A stretch of DNA of 64,000 nucleotides from Viola odorata (GCA_963691705.1 OY829544.1:5401501-5465500), one strand, 5' to 3'. Positions 45,354-57,138 are shown, counted from the stretch's first letter. Numbers and translations are program-made. The notes: generated by a model not told the origin, from the sequence alone.

Positions 45354-46777
45354 TGATCATCTGTTAAGAGCGTCAAAAATAGTTGTAAGAGTAGATAAGA
45401 ATCAAATGAGAGTTACAACTTATCACAACTACAAGGGCTTGTAGATGGTGGTAAGAGGATCCTCCGCAGAGACTACTCGGGTGTGTAGTTTTCGGTTGAC
45501 TTCCTCGTCACTAGATTTGTTGGTTTGGTTCTGAAATTAAAAACAAAAGAGTAACAATTAAACAGTAAAATGAACTTGGTCAAGGGCTTGCCATGGTGAA
45601 ATAACAGTGTTGAAAATTTAAAGGATGGAGATTCCCGGTAAGGGCACCTGGTGAGCTACGTTCCTTTCGGTTTGATCATTGATTCAATGATGTTTAGCAT
45701 CGCTATAGAATGCAAGGACTCCTATACACTCATACTTCCCTCCTCTTCTAATTCCCTAGCGGGTACTCCATACTAGACAATCCTAACCAAATAGCACCTT
45801 ACTGGGTAAAGGGTTTACTACTTTGGTTGATGGTATGAATTGATTGAAAGGTAGCACAATCAGCATCAAATGCACACGGAAAAACGGTACCTAACTCAAG
45901 CTACTTCACAGTCGAGGCCCTAGGTTGTCAATCTGGTCTAAGTTATACTGTTTGTTTTCTCTAGCCTACACAAGACTAGTTGTCTACTTGGCCTATCCGG
46001 TTTCGCTCGTCCTCTTCAAGGTTGACTGCAACTTTCGAGTTATAATATAAGAGTGATCAGTTCTAGATTTTAACAAGAAAGAGATTTTATAAAATCAGTA
46101 AACAAACAGTTACGAAAAATGAAGATTATTAAGAACAATTAGACCTCACAAATCATAGGAACGCAGCTCGGCTGGCTTTCATCAAGAATGGATGCTTAGC
46201 TGTACATGTTCATGGATGAAAATAAAATTGTCGATTGCATAAAAGAAATTAAATCAGTCAATTCCAAAACTAGAATGTGCGGAGCAGGAAAAATGTCTGC
46301 AATTGGAGTCTGTGAAAGAGAAAAAAAGAGTCTCATTCAAAGCTTATAAGTTTCATTGTTTCCTAGTCTTACTCTATCTCTTTCAAAAAATAAAAGATAA
46401 GGATAAAAGAAAATTAAAGATAAAGATAATTATTTTTCAAAGATCAAATATTGTTCAAGAGGGAGATCTAGTTAAGGATTCTTGCTGATAATTTTCAACG
46501 CAACTGATCTCGTTCTTCACCGCAATCGCCACCTCGCATCCTTGTGTTTCGCCTAAAGTCTCATACTGTAGTTTGTCTCTATCGTTGTTGTCTTGGTCAA
46601 GCCTGTGGCTAAGACAGTTTCGAATGTCTGATTTATGCTCCGTGGCAGATGTTCTCCTTCTTATCAGCCTTCAAGTGATTTCTGTAAAAGTAGGGAGAAT
46701 CCATAGAAATTAATAACTTTACTGCCCAATTTACAAGTAATTAGACAGTAAAAGTATGAGAAATTAATGATCAATCG
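45354..46777 (-). mobile_element. Family-B solo LTR, uninterrupted copy (1,424 bp)
   Basis: On the minus strand it begins CGATTGATCATTAATTTCTC at 46777 (expected TG, now CG) and ends ACAGATGATCA at 45354. Flanks CAAAT (45349-45353) and CAAAC (46778-46782) match at 4/5. It is the only intact copy here and the reference for the split copies at 3902-6856 and 13461-23958. It contains TTGTCTTGGTCAAGC and AAGACAGTTTC blocks and no coding frame. Confidence 0.8.
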
Positions 46778-46782
46778 CAAAC

Positions 46783-47739
46783 AAGGAGAAGAAAAATTCT
46801 AAAAATTAGTACAACCAAACAAGACAATCTTTTATTCCTAATAATCCGTGAGTAAAATGATTCCGTTAGAGAATTTCAGAGTCATTAATGTTTTTTTCCC
46901 CTAAATTAGCACTAGTTAATTATATATTCAATTTTCTAAAAAAAAATCTAAGATCAATAGAAAACAAAGTACTTTTTTTTTCTTCTCTCTTTTGGAAGAA
47001 AAACCCATAATTTACTTAAAGCTAACTATTTAATTGTTCATTAGTTTGTGTGGTAAAACTTCAAATGATTTATATTTTGAAACGAAGAAAGAATTTTATT
47101 CAGGCCGTGGAAGAGTTCATTCCAAAGCTGCCACTGGTTTTATTACGACGGAGTCAAACGGCTCCCCTTTCTAATTATGTTTTACTACTTTTATTTCAAT
47201 AAATAGTTTTGTAAATTTATATTCACAATAAATAATTTTTTTATACATAAAGATAAACCTACGATATCTTACTCAAAGAATGAGAGGGCTAAACCACTCA
47301 TCCTAACCAACTATTACCTATTGAACTAGTTCCCTACATTTTCGCAGAACACAAATATAAATTAATTAGATATGTTGATCGGAAGGAAAAAATAGTATTT
47401 TTTTTATAATCCATTTTTATTTTTTATGAAATGAAGAATTAACATTTTACATAATAATCGAAAATAAAATTGTGAGTGCAAGTCTATGTATCATTTATTT
47501 CTCTTTCAACAGATCAACATCAACTGTAAAAACATCCTCGTGAAGTCATGATGTATACAAAATAGAGAATTGAGGAAGAAAGCAAGTAGCTTTAACCTCC
47601 GTAAATATATAAATAAAAACCCCAAAAAACAAATACCAAGAATTACAAACACACCAAACAGATAAAAAATCATGAAAGAAAAAACAAAGAAAGATCATAG
47701 CGACAAGAATGGATAAAAATGAAGTTACAGATATTTAAA
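46783..47739. other. Intergenic DNA and 3' region of the HyPRP gene at 47740
   Basis: AT-rich, no gene recognised. The last ~150 bp are probably the 3' untranslated region of the minus-strand gene. Confidence 0.5.
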
Positions 47740-48171
47740 TTATGCGCATTTGAACCCATCAGGAACCTTCTTCCCACAGTTGTTCAGGATCAAGCTCAAT
47801 GCAACTGGGACATTCAAGTTAATGCCCAAGACATTAGCTTTAATGGTAGTGCAAAGGCAAAGAGCAGCTTCAAGATCAGCAATACCGCTAATGAGCTCAC
47901 AGCAAGGTGTCACTGGTGGGGTTCCTACAACAAGATTGACCAACCCATTCAACACATTAGCACAAGCAGCCAACTTTAGGGTATCCCTTGGGCAACTGCC
48001 CTTAGATGGTGATGGTGATGGTTTTGGGTTAGGGTTAGGGTATGGAGGGCTCTTGTGCACTTTTGGGACTGATGGTGTTGGAGGGCAGTAGGTGGAGGAC
48101 ACCAAAGTGGAGAAGAGGAGGTTGAGGCAGAGGAGAAGGGAAGTTGATGCTATTAGGGTTCTTGTGGCCAT
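47740..48171 (-). CDS. Hybrid proline-rich protein (HyPRP, DC2.15-like, 8CM domain)
   Basis: A single-exon gene for 143 residues. A signal peptide (MATRTLIASTSLLLCLNLLF...) covers residues 1-26. The short linker has YPNPNPKPSPSPS. Eight cysteines at 60, 70, 90, 91, 105, 107, 132 and 142 (C-9-C-19-CC-13-CXC-24-C-9-C) make the LTP-like domain, ending KVPDGFKCA. The core [20 protein letters not shown] is almost the same as in the gene at 24846, so the two are paralogues. It is expected to be secreted, wall-associated, and stress or development responsive, as in the DC2.15/EARLI1 family. The linker codons give GGGTTAGGGTTAGGG on the plus strand, which is not telomeric. Confidence 0.95.
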   Translation of the reverse strand: MATRTLIASTSLLLCLNLLFSTLVSSTYCPPTPSVPKVHKSPPYPNPNPKPSPSPSKGSCPRDTLKLAACANVLNGLVNLVVGTPPVTPCCELISGIADLEAALCLCTTIKANVLGINLNVPVALSLILNNCGKKVPDGFKCA

Positions 48172-48277
48172 TTTTTTTCTTCCAAGATTGGAGAGTATGG
48201 TATTCTTGGAAATTGTAAATTGAATAACTTAATGAAGTGGTGGTTTTGGTGTGGATTGAAGAGTAAAGGGTTAAGGG

Positions 48278-48284
48278 TTTTATA
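48278..48284 (-). promoter_or_regulatory. TATA box of HyPRP gene at 47740
   Basis: Minus strand reads CCTATAAAACCCTTAAC about 107 bp before the ATG. Confidence 0.7.
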
Positions 48285-48299
48285 GGTGTAGATTAGCAC

Positions 48300-49879
48300 T
48301 CAAGTTGGGCTTTTTTTATTTGAGAAATACAAGTGGTCATGTGGGCATATTGGAAATGGGCAATGTAGCATGAAAGATAAGGTTTATTCTGATTATAGAG
48401 TTTGTAGTTTTCTGGGCTGATTAGTTGTCAATTGTCTCTTGTTTATGCAAAAAATAATGCTTCAATCTACTAATTAATTAAAAAGAGAGACGAAGATAAA
48501 ATTCACATAAACTTAAGTTAAGTTAAAAGAAGCATACAACTCTGTCATGGAATTGAAGAAATGTCCAGAATCATTCGTCTTTGAAGGTTAGTAAGTGAAG
48601 CTATCTAGTGAAGTAGTCGGTGGATCACCGCCGACATTTAACTACAACATTAGTTGGGTGATTCGTATATATGCAGTCGTAGAAGGAATTCCAGGAGTAG
48701 TGTATAATCTTTTTCCGTCAAATTGGCTTGCTGGGTATGATTTAATTTCTAGATTGGTGAAGGTAAATATATAATTGTGGTCAAGAATGGTTCGTTGGGA
48801 AGAAGACGAAGAGATGTGGTCAACCCTGGCTGGACGAGATGTCCAAATTATCTCCATCACTAGGCACGGCTAGCCTCTTATGCAAAAACATTGTCTCTAA
48901 GCTTTTTGTAATAATGCAGCTGTGAATAAAAGTGGCATGGTGAATTTGCATGAAATTGGGAATTTTTGGAGCAGGAAAGAGGCAGATTTGCACATGGCCA
49001 TTGGGGTAGAGACAAGATGCCAAGATTCCACCACACCTCTCTGCAATTATTCAACCGGTTTCAAGTTCAACATTTGATCGATGCATTTGTGCAAAAAAGT
49101 TAGATCAAGGTATCATACTGTTACTACTGTTAATTAGGTTTTATCGTAACTAATGCCTACAGCGGCTTGATTGCATTACGCCGAGTGGGGGAGTTACAGC
49201 AAAGCTGGTTAGTGCACGTCTACTTAGGGATGTTAACAACCGGCCTCTTAGACTTGTAAATTTCCATCGTATGCTTAATCGGAATGTTATATAGCACTGT
49301 TTATTCACAACATAAAACAAAAGAAACACTTTCGTGTAATTATTCCTACTAATATCTGTTACTGCGTCACTCTAGCGACCCAGGATCTTCATAGCATATC
49401 ACAGAAGTTAACTGATAATCGTTATAATGGATCACTGATATATTGAAACCTTTGCAGAAGTTTTTCACTAATCATACTCTCAAGTCATGGATGTCGTAGA
49501 ACGATATAAGAATCCAAGTGAAGACCATACTCTGATTTTGCTGCAGTAGTAGAAAGAATGCACCCGAGTAAGTTGCTTCATATGGATGCTTTTAGTGTTC
49601 TGTGACGTCCATGACAGGACTAGAAGCACATCATTTCCTATTATTAAGGAAATGGCGAATTTGAGATTATACTTGTCCAACAAACTAAATGAAAGAGGTG
49701 ACAGTAATCTGTGTTTTAGACCACAAATTCAACAAAATCACATCAGGCCATTTGTTCGAAGATATTAAGTTTGGGCAGTAACCATTATTTCAAGCTGATT
49801 TGGATTCGGAAAAGGAAAAGGAGGAACAACAACATGAATGTGCAACCACAGTACAATTAATCACTCACAACTAGACAGC
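48300..49879. other. Intergenic DNA between HyPRP and NDUFB8-like genes
   Basis: No supported gene. Composition is less AT-rich between 48620 and 49060, and short frames there have no recognised domain. The part nearest 49880 should be the 3' untranslated region of the NDUFB8-like gene. Confidence 0.45.
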
Positions 49880-51786
49880 CTAAGGTTCTCCACCAAGCTC
49901 CACTCGTAAGTTGTCATAAGGATACACTTTTGGTGCCTGGTCAACAAAAAGAAATGTCATATCTTTTGCATTAGAGCACAAGCTCAGTATGGATAAAACA
50001 TACAGTACAGGCAAGTGCGCAACCGTGTAAGACTCTTAAATCTCATATGAATATGAAAATAATGTAGATCAATTCAACAAAAATAGTGTCTCACAGGAAA
50101 ACAACTACGGTTGGTCCAGTGGTGGTGAGGGCCTAGGGAGATCTCATAGAGGTCATGGGTTCAAATCCTTGAAAACAAAAAAATAGTATCTCAAATGAAA
50201 ACCTCATTGCATGCATCTGGAAACATTTCATAGAAGCATGACACAGCTGTGACTTTCACTGACGAAACAGAATAAGAAAGATAGCACACACCCAAGTGAG
50301 AACAAAATTGCAATACTTTCAACACAGAAAGAAGGTATACAGAACTCCTTTCTCCAAACAACTTTAACGTTATATCAACATTGAGTTTTTCTTGTCGTAT
50401 CTAACACCAAAACGTAACTTAGTTGTGCTGTCAATCCAATACAAATTTTAAGAAATTGCAACGGGACCAGGACTGAATCATCTTTGTGATGCTTAGTAAT
50501 AAGTTCAACAAACTCTCCTATATAATGGACTGATAGGCTGAGCAGTACCAGCAAATTGGTTAACATTCCTAATAAGAAGGTTCAATGCCCTTTCCTATCA
50601 AATACGGGATTGCAATACCTAAGCTGACCACACATCAGCCAGACGACACGATGTTCACCATGCTCAAGTTTTCAGATAGACTTAGAAATAAGTTACATCT
50701 CTAGTGGGTTGTCAAAGTTTCTGATTTCCAAGTCCTATGTCATTGATTGGCTTTTAAGGTACTAGTGGCAAAATAAACATCGGGTGGATATGATTTCTGC
50801 CCTCAATTGGGATCGGTATAGGCATTTCATGTACCCAATACCAACCGAATTGTCTTACAAAGTCAGTGGGAGTCAATAAACAGTAGACAGGTTTTACTAA
50901 AAGGGAATAGCCAACACAGGTTCGAGTATCAGTCAGTGTCACCAGGAAAGCCAATGTAAGGGTCTATAAAACTGCATCAATAATGTTAAACTAATATTTT
51001 CTTTCCATTTTTTTGGTTGCCCAAGTCTAAATCCCCTTAAGATGGATGTATGTGGCCAATTGAATACACGATGCCTACTACTCTCAACACACACTCTCAA
51101 GAGTAGCACCTGAAAGCAATGGTTATGTTCTGTGGCAGTGTAGTCAGATGAACCTAAAACTAGATTCGAACTAAGAAAATTCATAAACAAAGAACCAAAC
51201 CAGGTGTATTGACAGATATTAACAACAAAATTGCAAATTGAAAGAATTTTATTCTATCATTCGCAATGAATTTAGAACTTACGAATGGAATCCGAGAAGC
51301 CTTGTCATTCCACACAGCTGCCAGTCCAAGTGCTGCAAAACAACTCAAACCTCCACACAACCAAGCCAACGCCTCATACTATCACCAAAATCAAACACAA
51401 ATCAAATAAATGAATTGATAATCATATCGATCAAAAATAATTATATTTCTTATAAATTGGTGGTAATAATCATTCATTTACCTTTCCAACGGTCTCGGCA
51501 ATGCGATCGATACAGGGTTCTGGAAATGACGTGCCGTTGTCCCACATCAGCTCGTCATTTACAGGTAGCTGAAGAACAGTAGTAGCTGGATAGATAAGTA
51601 AAAGGTTGAATAAATTACCAAAAGTCAATTTTGCTGTGATGTACTTACGGGTTTGTCCGGGACGATGTGTTTGCCGACGGGGAGACCCATGCCGGAGCGG
51701 GAGCAGAGAGCGGAGGAAGCTGAGCGGCCAACGACGCCGCTCCCTCCCATGATCTTGGATGCAACACTGCTCAATCTTGCTGCCAT
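49880..51786 (-). CDS. Mitochondrial complex I subunit, NADH dehydrogenase 1 beta subcomplex subunit 8 (NDUFB8/ASHI type)
   Basis: Four coding exons on the minus strand: 51649-51786 (46 codons), 51482-51568 (29), 51283-51378 (32), 49880-49936 (18 plus TAG). All have GT-AG borders and phase-0 joins, giving 125 residues. It starts MAARLSSVASKIMGG (mitochondrial-type N-terminus), then GLPVGKHIVPDKP, LPVNDELMWDNG, a membrane helix around residues 77-97 (LAWLCGGLSCFAALGLAAVW), NDKASRIPF, and the conserved end KVYPYDNLRVELGGEP. This matches the plant NDUFB8-like accessory subunit of the complex I membrane arm from memory of the Arabidopsis protein (At5g47570). No break is visible, so it should be functional. 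Intron 3 (1,346 bp) carries a SINE-like insertion. Confidence 0.93.
50103..50186 (+). mobile_element. Short SINE-like (tRNA-derived) insertion in NDUFB8 intron 3
   Basis: GGTTGGTCCAGTGGTGG resembles a pol III A box and GGTCATGGGTTCAAATCC a B box, ~35 bp apart as in tRNA-derived SINE heads. It ends in an A-rich run. The flanks AATAGTGTCTCACAGGAAAAC (split: AATAGTGTCTC, ACAGGAAAAC; before) and AATAGTATCTC, AAATGAAAAC (after) form an imperfect ~21-bp direct repeat, which suits a target-primed insertion. At ~80 bp it is only the head of a SINE. It lies antisense to the host gene. Confidence 0.65.
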
Positions 51787-52605
51787 TTTCTTCGATTATT
51801 TTGCAATCAGCTGCTTACTCTTCTTCTGGGCGTCTTCTCTGTCTAGATTGATTGTTGGTTTTAGGAAGAGTGACGAGAATCGAAATGTTGATGAAACGAA
51901 GTCGTTGCTTGACGACCAACGTTGGGATAATTGGTTTGGGCTGATGCCGAAGGACCATGGGCCTACGCCTCCTTCATTGGGCCGGATTTTAACGTATGGT
52001 CCATTTATTTTAATTTTTTTATTATTCCTTTTAAAAAAACTATTATTTAAATTATTCCTACATTATCATGATAGGAAAAAAAAAAAGGAAATTATGATAC
52101 TGTTCACTATTTATATAAGCTATAAAAACTTTCGAGAAAACAAAAATTACAATTAATTATACTCAAACCAGGGGGATCTCCTCTTTAGTCATGGGGATTG
52201 TTTGGTTACTTTTATGCTTGTATTGTAAGGAAAGTTGATCGTCTCAGTTTAGTCATTCTCATCAGTTCCAGTTAAAATACCGATTTTGATATCCTATTTT
52301 TCTATATATATTACATACAAAGTTACAAGATCCAATAAACTTATAATATATTTTATAGTATTATGATGGGACTTACCATTCATACTGGCCGATATTTAAT
52401 CAGTATGATAGAAATAGATCGAGATAGAAACTGATGATACGACATATTTTATGTATACTTTTTAATATTAAGATAAGACGTATCGGTCATACCAACCGAT
52501 ATAATACATATGAGATTGATAAGCATTAATGTCGGTATCTTCATTAAAAAAAATTACACTAAAGCTAATTTTTAGGTTTTAACGCTCGGTTAATATATTT
52601 CTATC
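51787..52605. other. Promoter region of the NDUFB8-like gene and intergenic DNA
   Basis: The stretch 51790-51990 is less AT-rich and probably holds the 5' untranslated region and promoter of the minus-strand gene. No TATA box is evident, as is common for housekeeping genes. The rest is AT-rich and empty. Confidence 0.4.
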
Positions 52606-52830
52606 ATTTATATTGATTACTTTTTACTATTAATATATTGATTACTTACCATAATAAGTTAGCAAATCAAAAAAAAAAAACATATATAGAATCTTAGTGA
52701 TTTTATTTGACTTTAATTTAGATGGATATCAATCAGATTTTGTTACCCAATCATGCATCTACCGTTTCCTTTTCTTGATGTATATTTATATACCAGCGCA
52801 TATCTTTACCTCATATCATTACCCAAAATT

Positions 52831-53376
52831 ATGAAGATGAATTTCAAGCTCCATTCTCATCACAACATTCTTTTCTGTTCAATTCTCTTCATAGCCGCTT
52901 CCTTGCTAAGCCAATGCGACGTAGTTCGGTCCGGTACCGAATTGATCGAGGGGGTGTGCAAGAAGACACCATACTACGATCTCTGCATTTCTTCCCTCAA
53001 CTCGGACCCGAAAAGCCAAACCGCCGATGTTCCTGGGCTCGGACTCATCATGGTTAATGTACTACAAGCTAAGGCAACCAGCATTTCGAACGATGTCATC
53101 AAGCCGTTGATTCAAAGTAGGCCCGACCTACAACAACCGTTGAATGCATGTGTAGATAAGTACAACAAAATCTTGACCGTAGATGTTCCTAAAGCCACGC
53201 AAGCCTAGACCACGGGCGGTTACAGATTTGCTCAAGAGGCTGCAAGCGATGCCGCCATCTCGGCTGGTGCTTGCGAGGTCGGTTTCGATCAAGGAAAATC
53301 ACCTCTTACCAAGGATAACAACGACGCGCACGACATGTCGAACCTTTTATCTGCCATTGTCCAGCAATTGGTTTGA
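52831..53376 (+). pseudogene. PMEI / invertase-inhibitor (C/VIF-like), one premature stop
   Basis: Start chosen at 52831 (MKMNFKLHSHHN), since an upstream in-frame ATG at 52753 would put the TATA-like TATATTTATATACC at about 52781 inside the gene. Signal peptide FCSILFIAASLLSQC. Then VCKKTPYYDLCISSL with two conserved cysteines, DVPGLGLIMVNV, LQQPLNACVDKYNKIL and AISAGACEVGF with further conserved cysteines: the plant invertase/pectin methylesterase inhibitor four-helix domain, closest in wording to cell-wall/vacuolar fructosidase inhibitors. Length would be 181 residues, normal for the family. A TAG at 53206-53208 (codon 126) replaces the TTG of the twin copy and cuts off the last third, including one conserved cysteine. 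The frame stays open on both sides. Confidence 0.88.
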
Positions 53377-53460
53377 TGTAATTGCCTTCCGTTTTAATAT
53401 ATGGTAAAAAATAATATTATTCTCTTTGGTTTTGCCGTATCTGTTTTGGTTAAATTAACA

Positions 53461-54300
53461 TTAATCTTAGTAAATCGTTAAATCTTAATTAACTCTTTCT
53501 TTGTTGGGGTGATTATAGTAAAAGCTGTTGAGAGGATTGAAAAAATAATTACTCCAGAAGTATGTCAAATAGTACTCTTATTCGATCATGTGAAAGAGCA
53601 CTTTAGAGTTACACATATAAAGATAAATAAATATTGTATATGATAAAAAAAGTATTTTAAAAATGGTATTTATGGAATTTTGATTCAATACTGGTCGGGC
53701 TTGTGCTTCAAGGCCCAAGCCCAAGCCTATGCTCTTTGATCAGGCTCGGGGCCGTGCCTAATGATAGTGGGCTTTGACTAGGGTTTAGGTGGGCTGGGTG
53801 CGTAGCCCACACACAATGTCAGGTTTATTCACGAGTTTTAAGGTAGGTGCATGCATACGGCATACAGTATATTTTTAAAAAACAAATTGTTGTATAATTG
53901 TTATCATTACAAATTCAAAGTTTAAAAATTGATTTTTCAATTCATTATAGATCCAACCCGTACTCTCTCAATCTGGATAAAAACAAAGTAATGGCGGCAG
54001 AAATATAAATAGCTAGAGAGTAAACAAAGACCATAATCTGGGATCATAATGCAGAGTTAGTTCGTTAAGGTTGCTTAATTATATTATATCATAAATGAAA
54101 ATTTTAGCAAAGCAACACTTGCTCCTATCCTCCTTAGAAGCAGCCAGAAAAACAAAAGAAGTATTATAAAATTTTGAAAGTATAGACACTTTTATACTTT
54201 AATCCCTAATGTTTGCCCCATAATTTTTAATCTCTGATGACGATGTATCGAAATGTATCAAATTTTAACCTTGACATAAGAATTAGCGTCTGAAATCCTA
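53461..54300. other. Unit-1-specific spacer
   Basis: No gene. At 53697-53830 a GGCCCAAGCC/GGGCTTG/GGCTGGG-rich patch resembles hAT subterminal repeats, suggesting an old insertion present only in this unit. Confidence 0.45.
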
Positions 54301-55280
54301 ATGTTGCATTAAAGAAAATGATTATTTTTTTTACGTTGAAAACTTATTTAAAATAAAATGGAGACTGATTCTTATTTTTTGATAATATCTTTTCATAGCC
54401 AAAAAAATAATAAAAAGCAGGAGAAAAAACATTATAATATTCTTTTAATTTTTTAATTTTTTCAGAAAAAATAGATTTTAAGTAATTTTTTTAATTATGA
54501 GTAAATATTCTCATAAAAAATTCAATCTCTAGGCTCTTGAATTTTCCATAAAATTTGAAATTTCTTAATATTTTTTTAATTTTTTATTATCAATTTTTTA
54601 TAATATTTTAACATAAAAAAAGTCATGTTTTAATGTACCGTTAGGATTTTAGACAAAAATTCTAACAGTATGAACCAAATTTTGATATGTTTTAATTCTT
54701 TTTTCTTTTTTGTCAAAATGATATTTTTTTTCTTCTCATAGTATGAAGATTTTTAATAAATTTTAACATTAACTTTTCCGATGTGGCAAGTTATGTTAGA
54801 AAAATACGTAGACTGAAAAAGTAACGGTAGGAATTAATATAAATAATATTTGAGAGTAAACTTTTTTTTATATAGACGGGATGAGATTTAAATCTAATTT
54901 TGTTAAATATTAATTGAATATTTCTATTATCAATAAAATATCTTCTTTTCTTTGAAAAATAAAAAAGTTTTAGCATGTTCAAATCATTCTAAACAAAAAG
55001 AAGAAAAATTATTCAAAACCGGTTTTATTAATTTTGGTAATTAAGCATAAAAGCTTATGGACTTACTACATTATCACAAATAGAAATAAGGAAGAAAATC
55101 AAGGATCGATTGATCCTTGTACACTCTAAAAAATAACAAACGAACAACAAAGTTATTGAACTTTTTTGATGCTCATTGGCATATTGTAAGTAACCAATGA
55201 ATATCAAAAATGACAACGATCACACCATTAATTAAATAGAAAAGGCAATAACGAGAACAAATCGAATGACCGATCGTTTT

Positions 55281-55613
55281 TTAATGAGGGCATTCGAACT
55301 CAGAAGGGGAATGCTTTCCGCACTGGTTGAGGAGTAAGTTCAAGGAGCCGGAGTCGAGGTTCAACTTTACGAGTCCCAACACATTGAGCTTAAAGGAGGC
55401 GCAGAGGCAAGCGGCGGCGTCGAGGCCAACAAGATTGCCGAGGAGAGGACAGCAAGAGGTGACGTTTCGGGAGGTGGGAAGGTTAAGGTGCACCAAATCA
55501 TTGAGTGCACTCACGCACATATCCAAATTTGGACAGGCGGCGCTCACCATGCTGACGAACACCAGGTTCAAGCAGAGGAGAAGAGCGATCGAGGCTAAGC
55601 TTTTGGATGCCAT
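55281..55613 (-). CDS. Short 8CM / hydrophobic-seed-protein-like (LTP_2-type) secreted protein
   Basis: A single-exon gene for 110 residues. Signal peptide MASKSLASIALLLCLNLVFV..SA (residues 1-25) is followed at once by the eight-cysteine domain with no proline linker: Cys at 27, 33, 54, 55, 69, 71, 98 and 108 (C-5-C-20-CC-13-CXC-26-C-9-C). The C-5-C spacing is shorter than the C-9-C of the three HyPRPs here. It is like the linker-less branch of the family; a lipid-binding or surface role is inferred. It is about 87% identical (14 differences counted) to the copy at 60392. TATA at 55731-55737. No break is seen, unlike the neighbouring PMEI copy. Confidence 0.92.
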   Translation of the reverse strand: MASKSLASIALLLCLNLVFVSMVSAACPNLDMCVSALNDLVHLNLPTSRNVTSCCPLLGNLVGLDAAACLCASFKLNVLGLVKLNLDSGSLNLLLNQCGKHSPSEFECPH

Positions 55614-55730
55614 TTCACAAATTGAAGTTTTTTTATATATTTTTTGCTGGAATTGGTATTTGGAAATATTAATTCAATTGCTATTAATTTGCTGATGGAT
55701 GGTGCAAATACGGAGGAGTATGGTTCATGG

Positions 55731-55737
55731 TTTTATA
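55731..55737 (-). promoter_or_regulatory. TATA box of the 8CM gene at 55281
   Basis: Minus strand CTCTATAAAACCATGAACC about 118 bp before the ATG. The same box exists in the twin at 60843-60849. Confidence 0.7.
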
Positions 55738-55756
55738 GAGGCATATTTGATAGTTA

Positions 55757-56790
55757 GGTTAAATATCTAGATATTATATATGTTAAATATCTATTATATG
55801 TTGTAAATTATTTTAAGCAATTATAAACAAATTTTCTGATCTTATATTTACTTCATCAATTCTGACATGGTAGCGGAGCTTATCTCTTGAAACCATTTCA
55901 TTATTTTCCGGTGAATTTCATTTTTTATTTTTCCGTTGCAAACCTCCGATAAACACCTCTATTGTCATCTAAATCAAACAGATAATATTATTTTTATTAT
56001 CATATTAAAGCTATTTTTTATGTTTATTTATATTATTTTCGTTTATTTATCTATTATTATTATTTATTATTTTGTTTCATGTTATCTTATTTTACTTTAT
56101 TTTATTTTTGTTAGAATTTTTATCGATTTTAAATTTCAACTACAAAGATAATATAAAAACTAATCATATCCAGTTTCACTTCACTTTATATTACTTTACT
56201 CATTCTTTCCTCTCCACCTTCCCCGTCCCAAAAATCCAATCCATTATTATCCATCCACAAAATCATCATATGATCACCCACCACCGTCCCAAAAATCCAA
56301 TCCATTATTATCCATCCACCAAAGCATCATCATATTATCTATCACCCACCATCTCCACTATCCTCATCACCATCACTCTTTGCCGACACCCTCTCCCTCT
56401 CACAGGACGGACAACAACTCTCTCACGCTCTCGATCTCTAAGACACACGGAACAAACTTTCACTCTCTCATTCTCACAAACAAACACAAACACTGCTCTC
56501 TTCATCACTCTCGGCTTCATCCTCACCGCCGACCAGCACCACTATCTCCTAAAAAACTCATCTCATCCGGGCTCTCTCTCTCTCTCTCCCATTCGGTCCC
56601 CTTCGACGACCACCAACACTAACCACCGCCGCAGACACCCAATTCCTCGCTCTCGGCAGCCGCATAAGCAAAGCAAGCAAGGTAATTTCCTCCCATTCCT
56701 GAATAATCATCATCATCATTATCTCTTTTACTTTTCTTTTCTTTTCTTTTTTGGTTCATCTTCTGGTCGGTTTTGCTGCTGTTTGTGTGG
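55757..56790. other. Spacer between duplication units with a CT-rich, gene-5'-end-like segment
   Basis: AT-rich until about 56160. From 56210 to 56690 it is C/T-rich, with CTCTCTCTCT near 56575-56587 and a direct duplication of TCCCAAAAATCCAATCCATT (56226 and 56286). It ends at AAGCAAAGCAAGCAAG|GTAATTTCC (56681), which looks like the end of a plant 5' untranslated exon with a donor site. A long open frame across it is compositionally odd and not a convincing protein. No following coding exon is seen before the duplicated unit starts. Confidence 0.45.
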
Positions 56791-57138
56791 ATTTATATTG
56801 ATTACTTTTTACTATTAATATATTGATTACTTACCAAAATAAGTTAGCAAATCATTAAAAAAAAACATATATAGAAACTGAGTGATTTTATTTGACTTTA
56901 ATTTAGATGGATATCAATCAGATCCACAAAATTATTTCTTACCGAAGTATTATCTCTAATTTAAACACTTATATCTCTAACATTTAAAACTTTAAATCAC
57001 GAAATCACAAAAAGAACAAAGAAAAAGAAAAGTGGTAGATTTTGTTACCCAATCATGCATCTACCGTTCCTTTTCTTGATGTATATTTATATACCAGCGC
57101 ATATCTTTACCTCATATCATTACCCAAAATTATGAAAA

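Larger units (their letters stand above)
52606..55756. repeat. Tandem segmental duplication, unit 1 (PMEI + LTP-like gene)
   Basis: Matches 56791-60869 in several collinear blocks: 52606-52740, 52741-53460 (PMEI copy), 54310-54660, and 54700-55756 (LTP-like gene and promoter). Stretch 53461-54300 has no counterpart in unit 2. Confidence 0.9.

Noticed and set aside
48022..48040. GGGTTAGGGTTAGGG, telomere-like words
   Set aside because: They are complements of the Asn-Pro codons in the HyPRP linker, not the plant telomere unit TTTAGGG, and only about two units long.
47719..48091. Plus-strand open frames over the HyPRP gene at 47740
   Set aside because: Antisense to a well-supported secreted 8CM protein.
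51653..52156. 167-codon plus-strand open frame
   Set aside because: It runs antisense through exon 1 and the promoter of the NDUFB8-like gene and into AT-rich DNA; no recognisable domain.
55327..55695. Plus-strand open frame of 122 codons, with a similar one at 60405-60752
   Set aside because: Both are antisense to the intact 8CM genes and are kept open only because the real genes are conserved.
56072..56818. 248-codon plus-strand open frame
   Set aside because: Composition is His/Pro/Ser/Thr/Ile-rich from CT-rich and AT-rich DNA; no domain, and it spans a probable non-coding exon and donor site.
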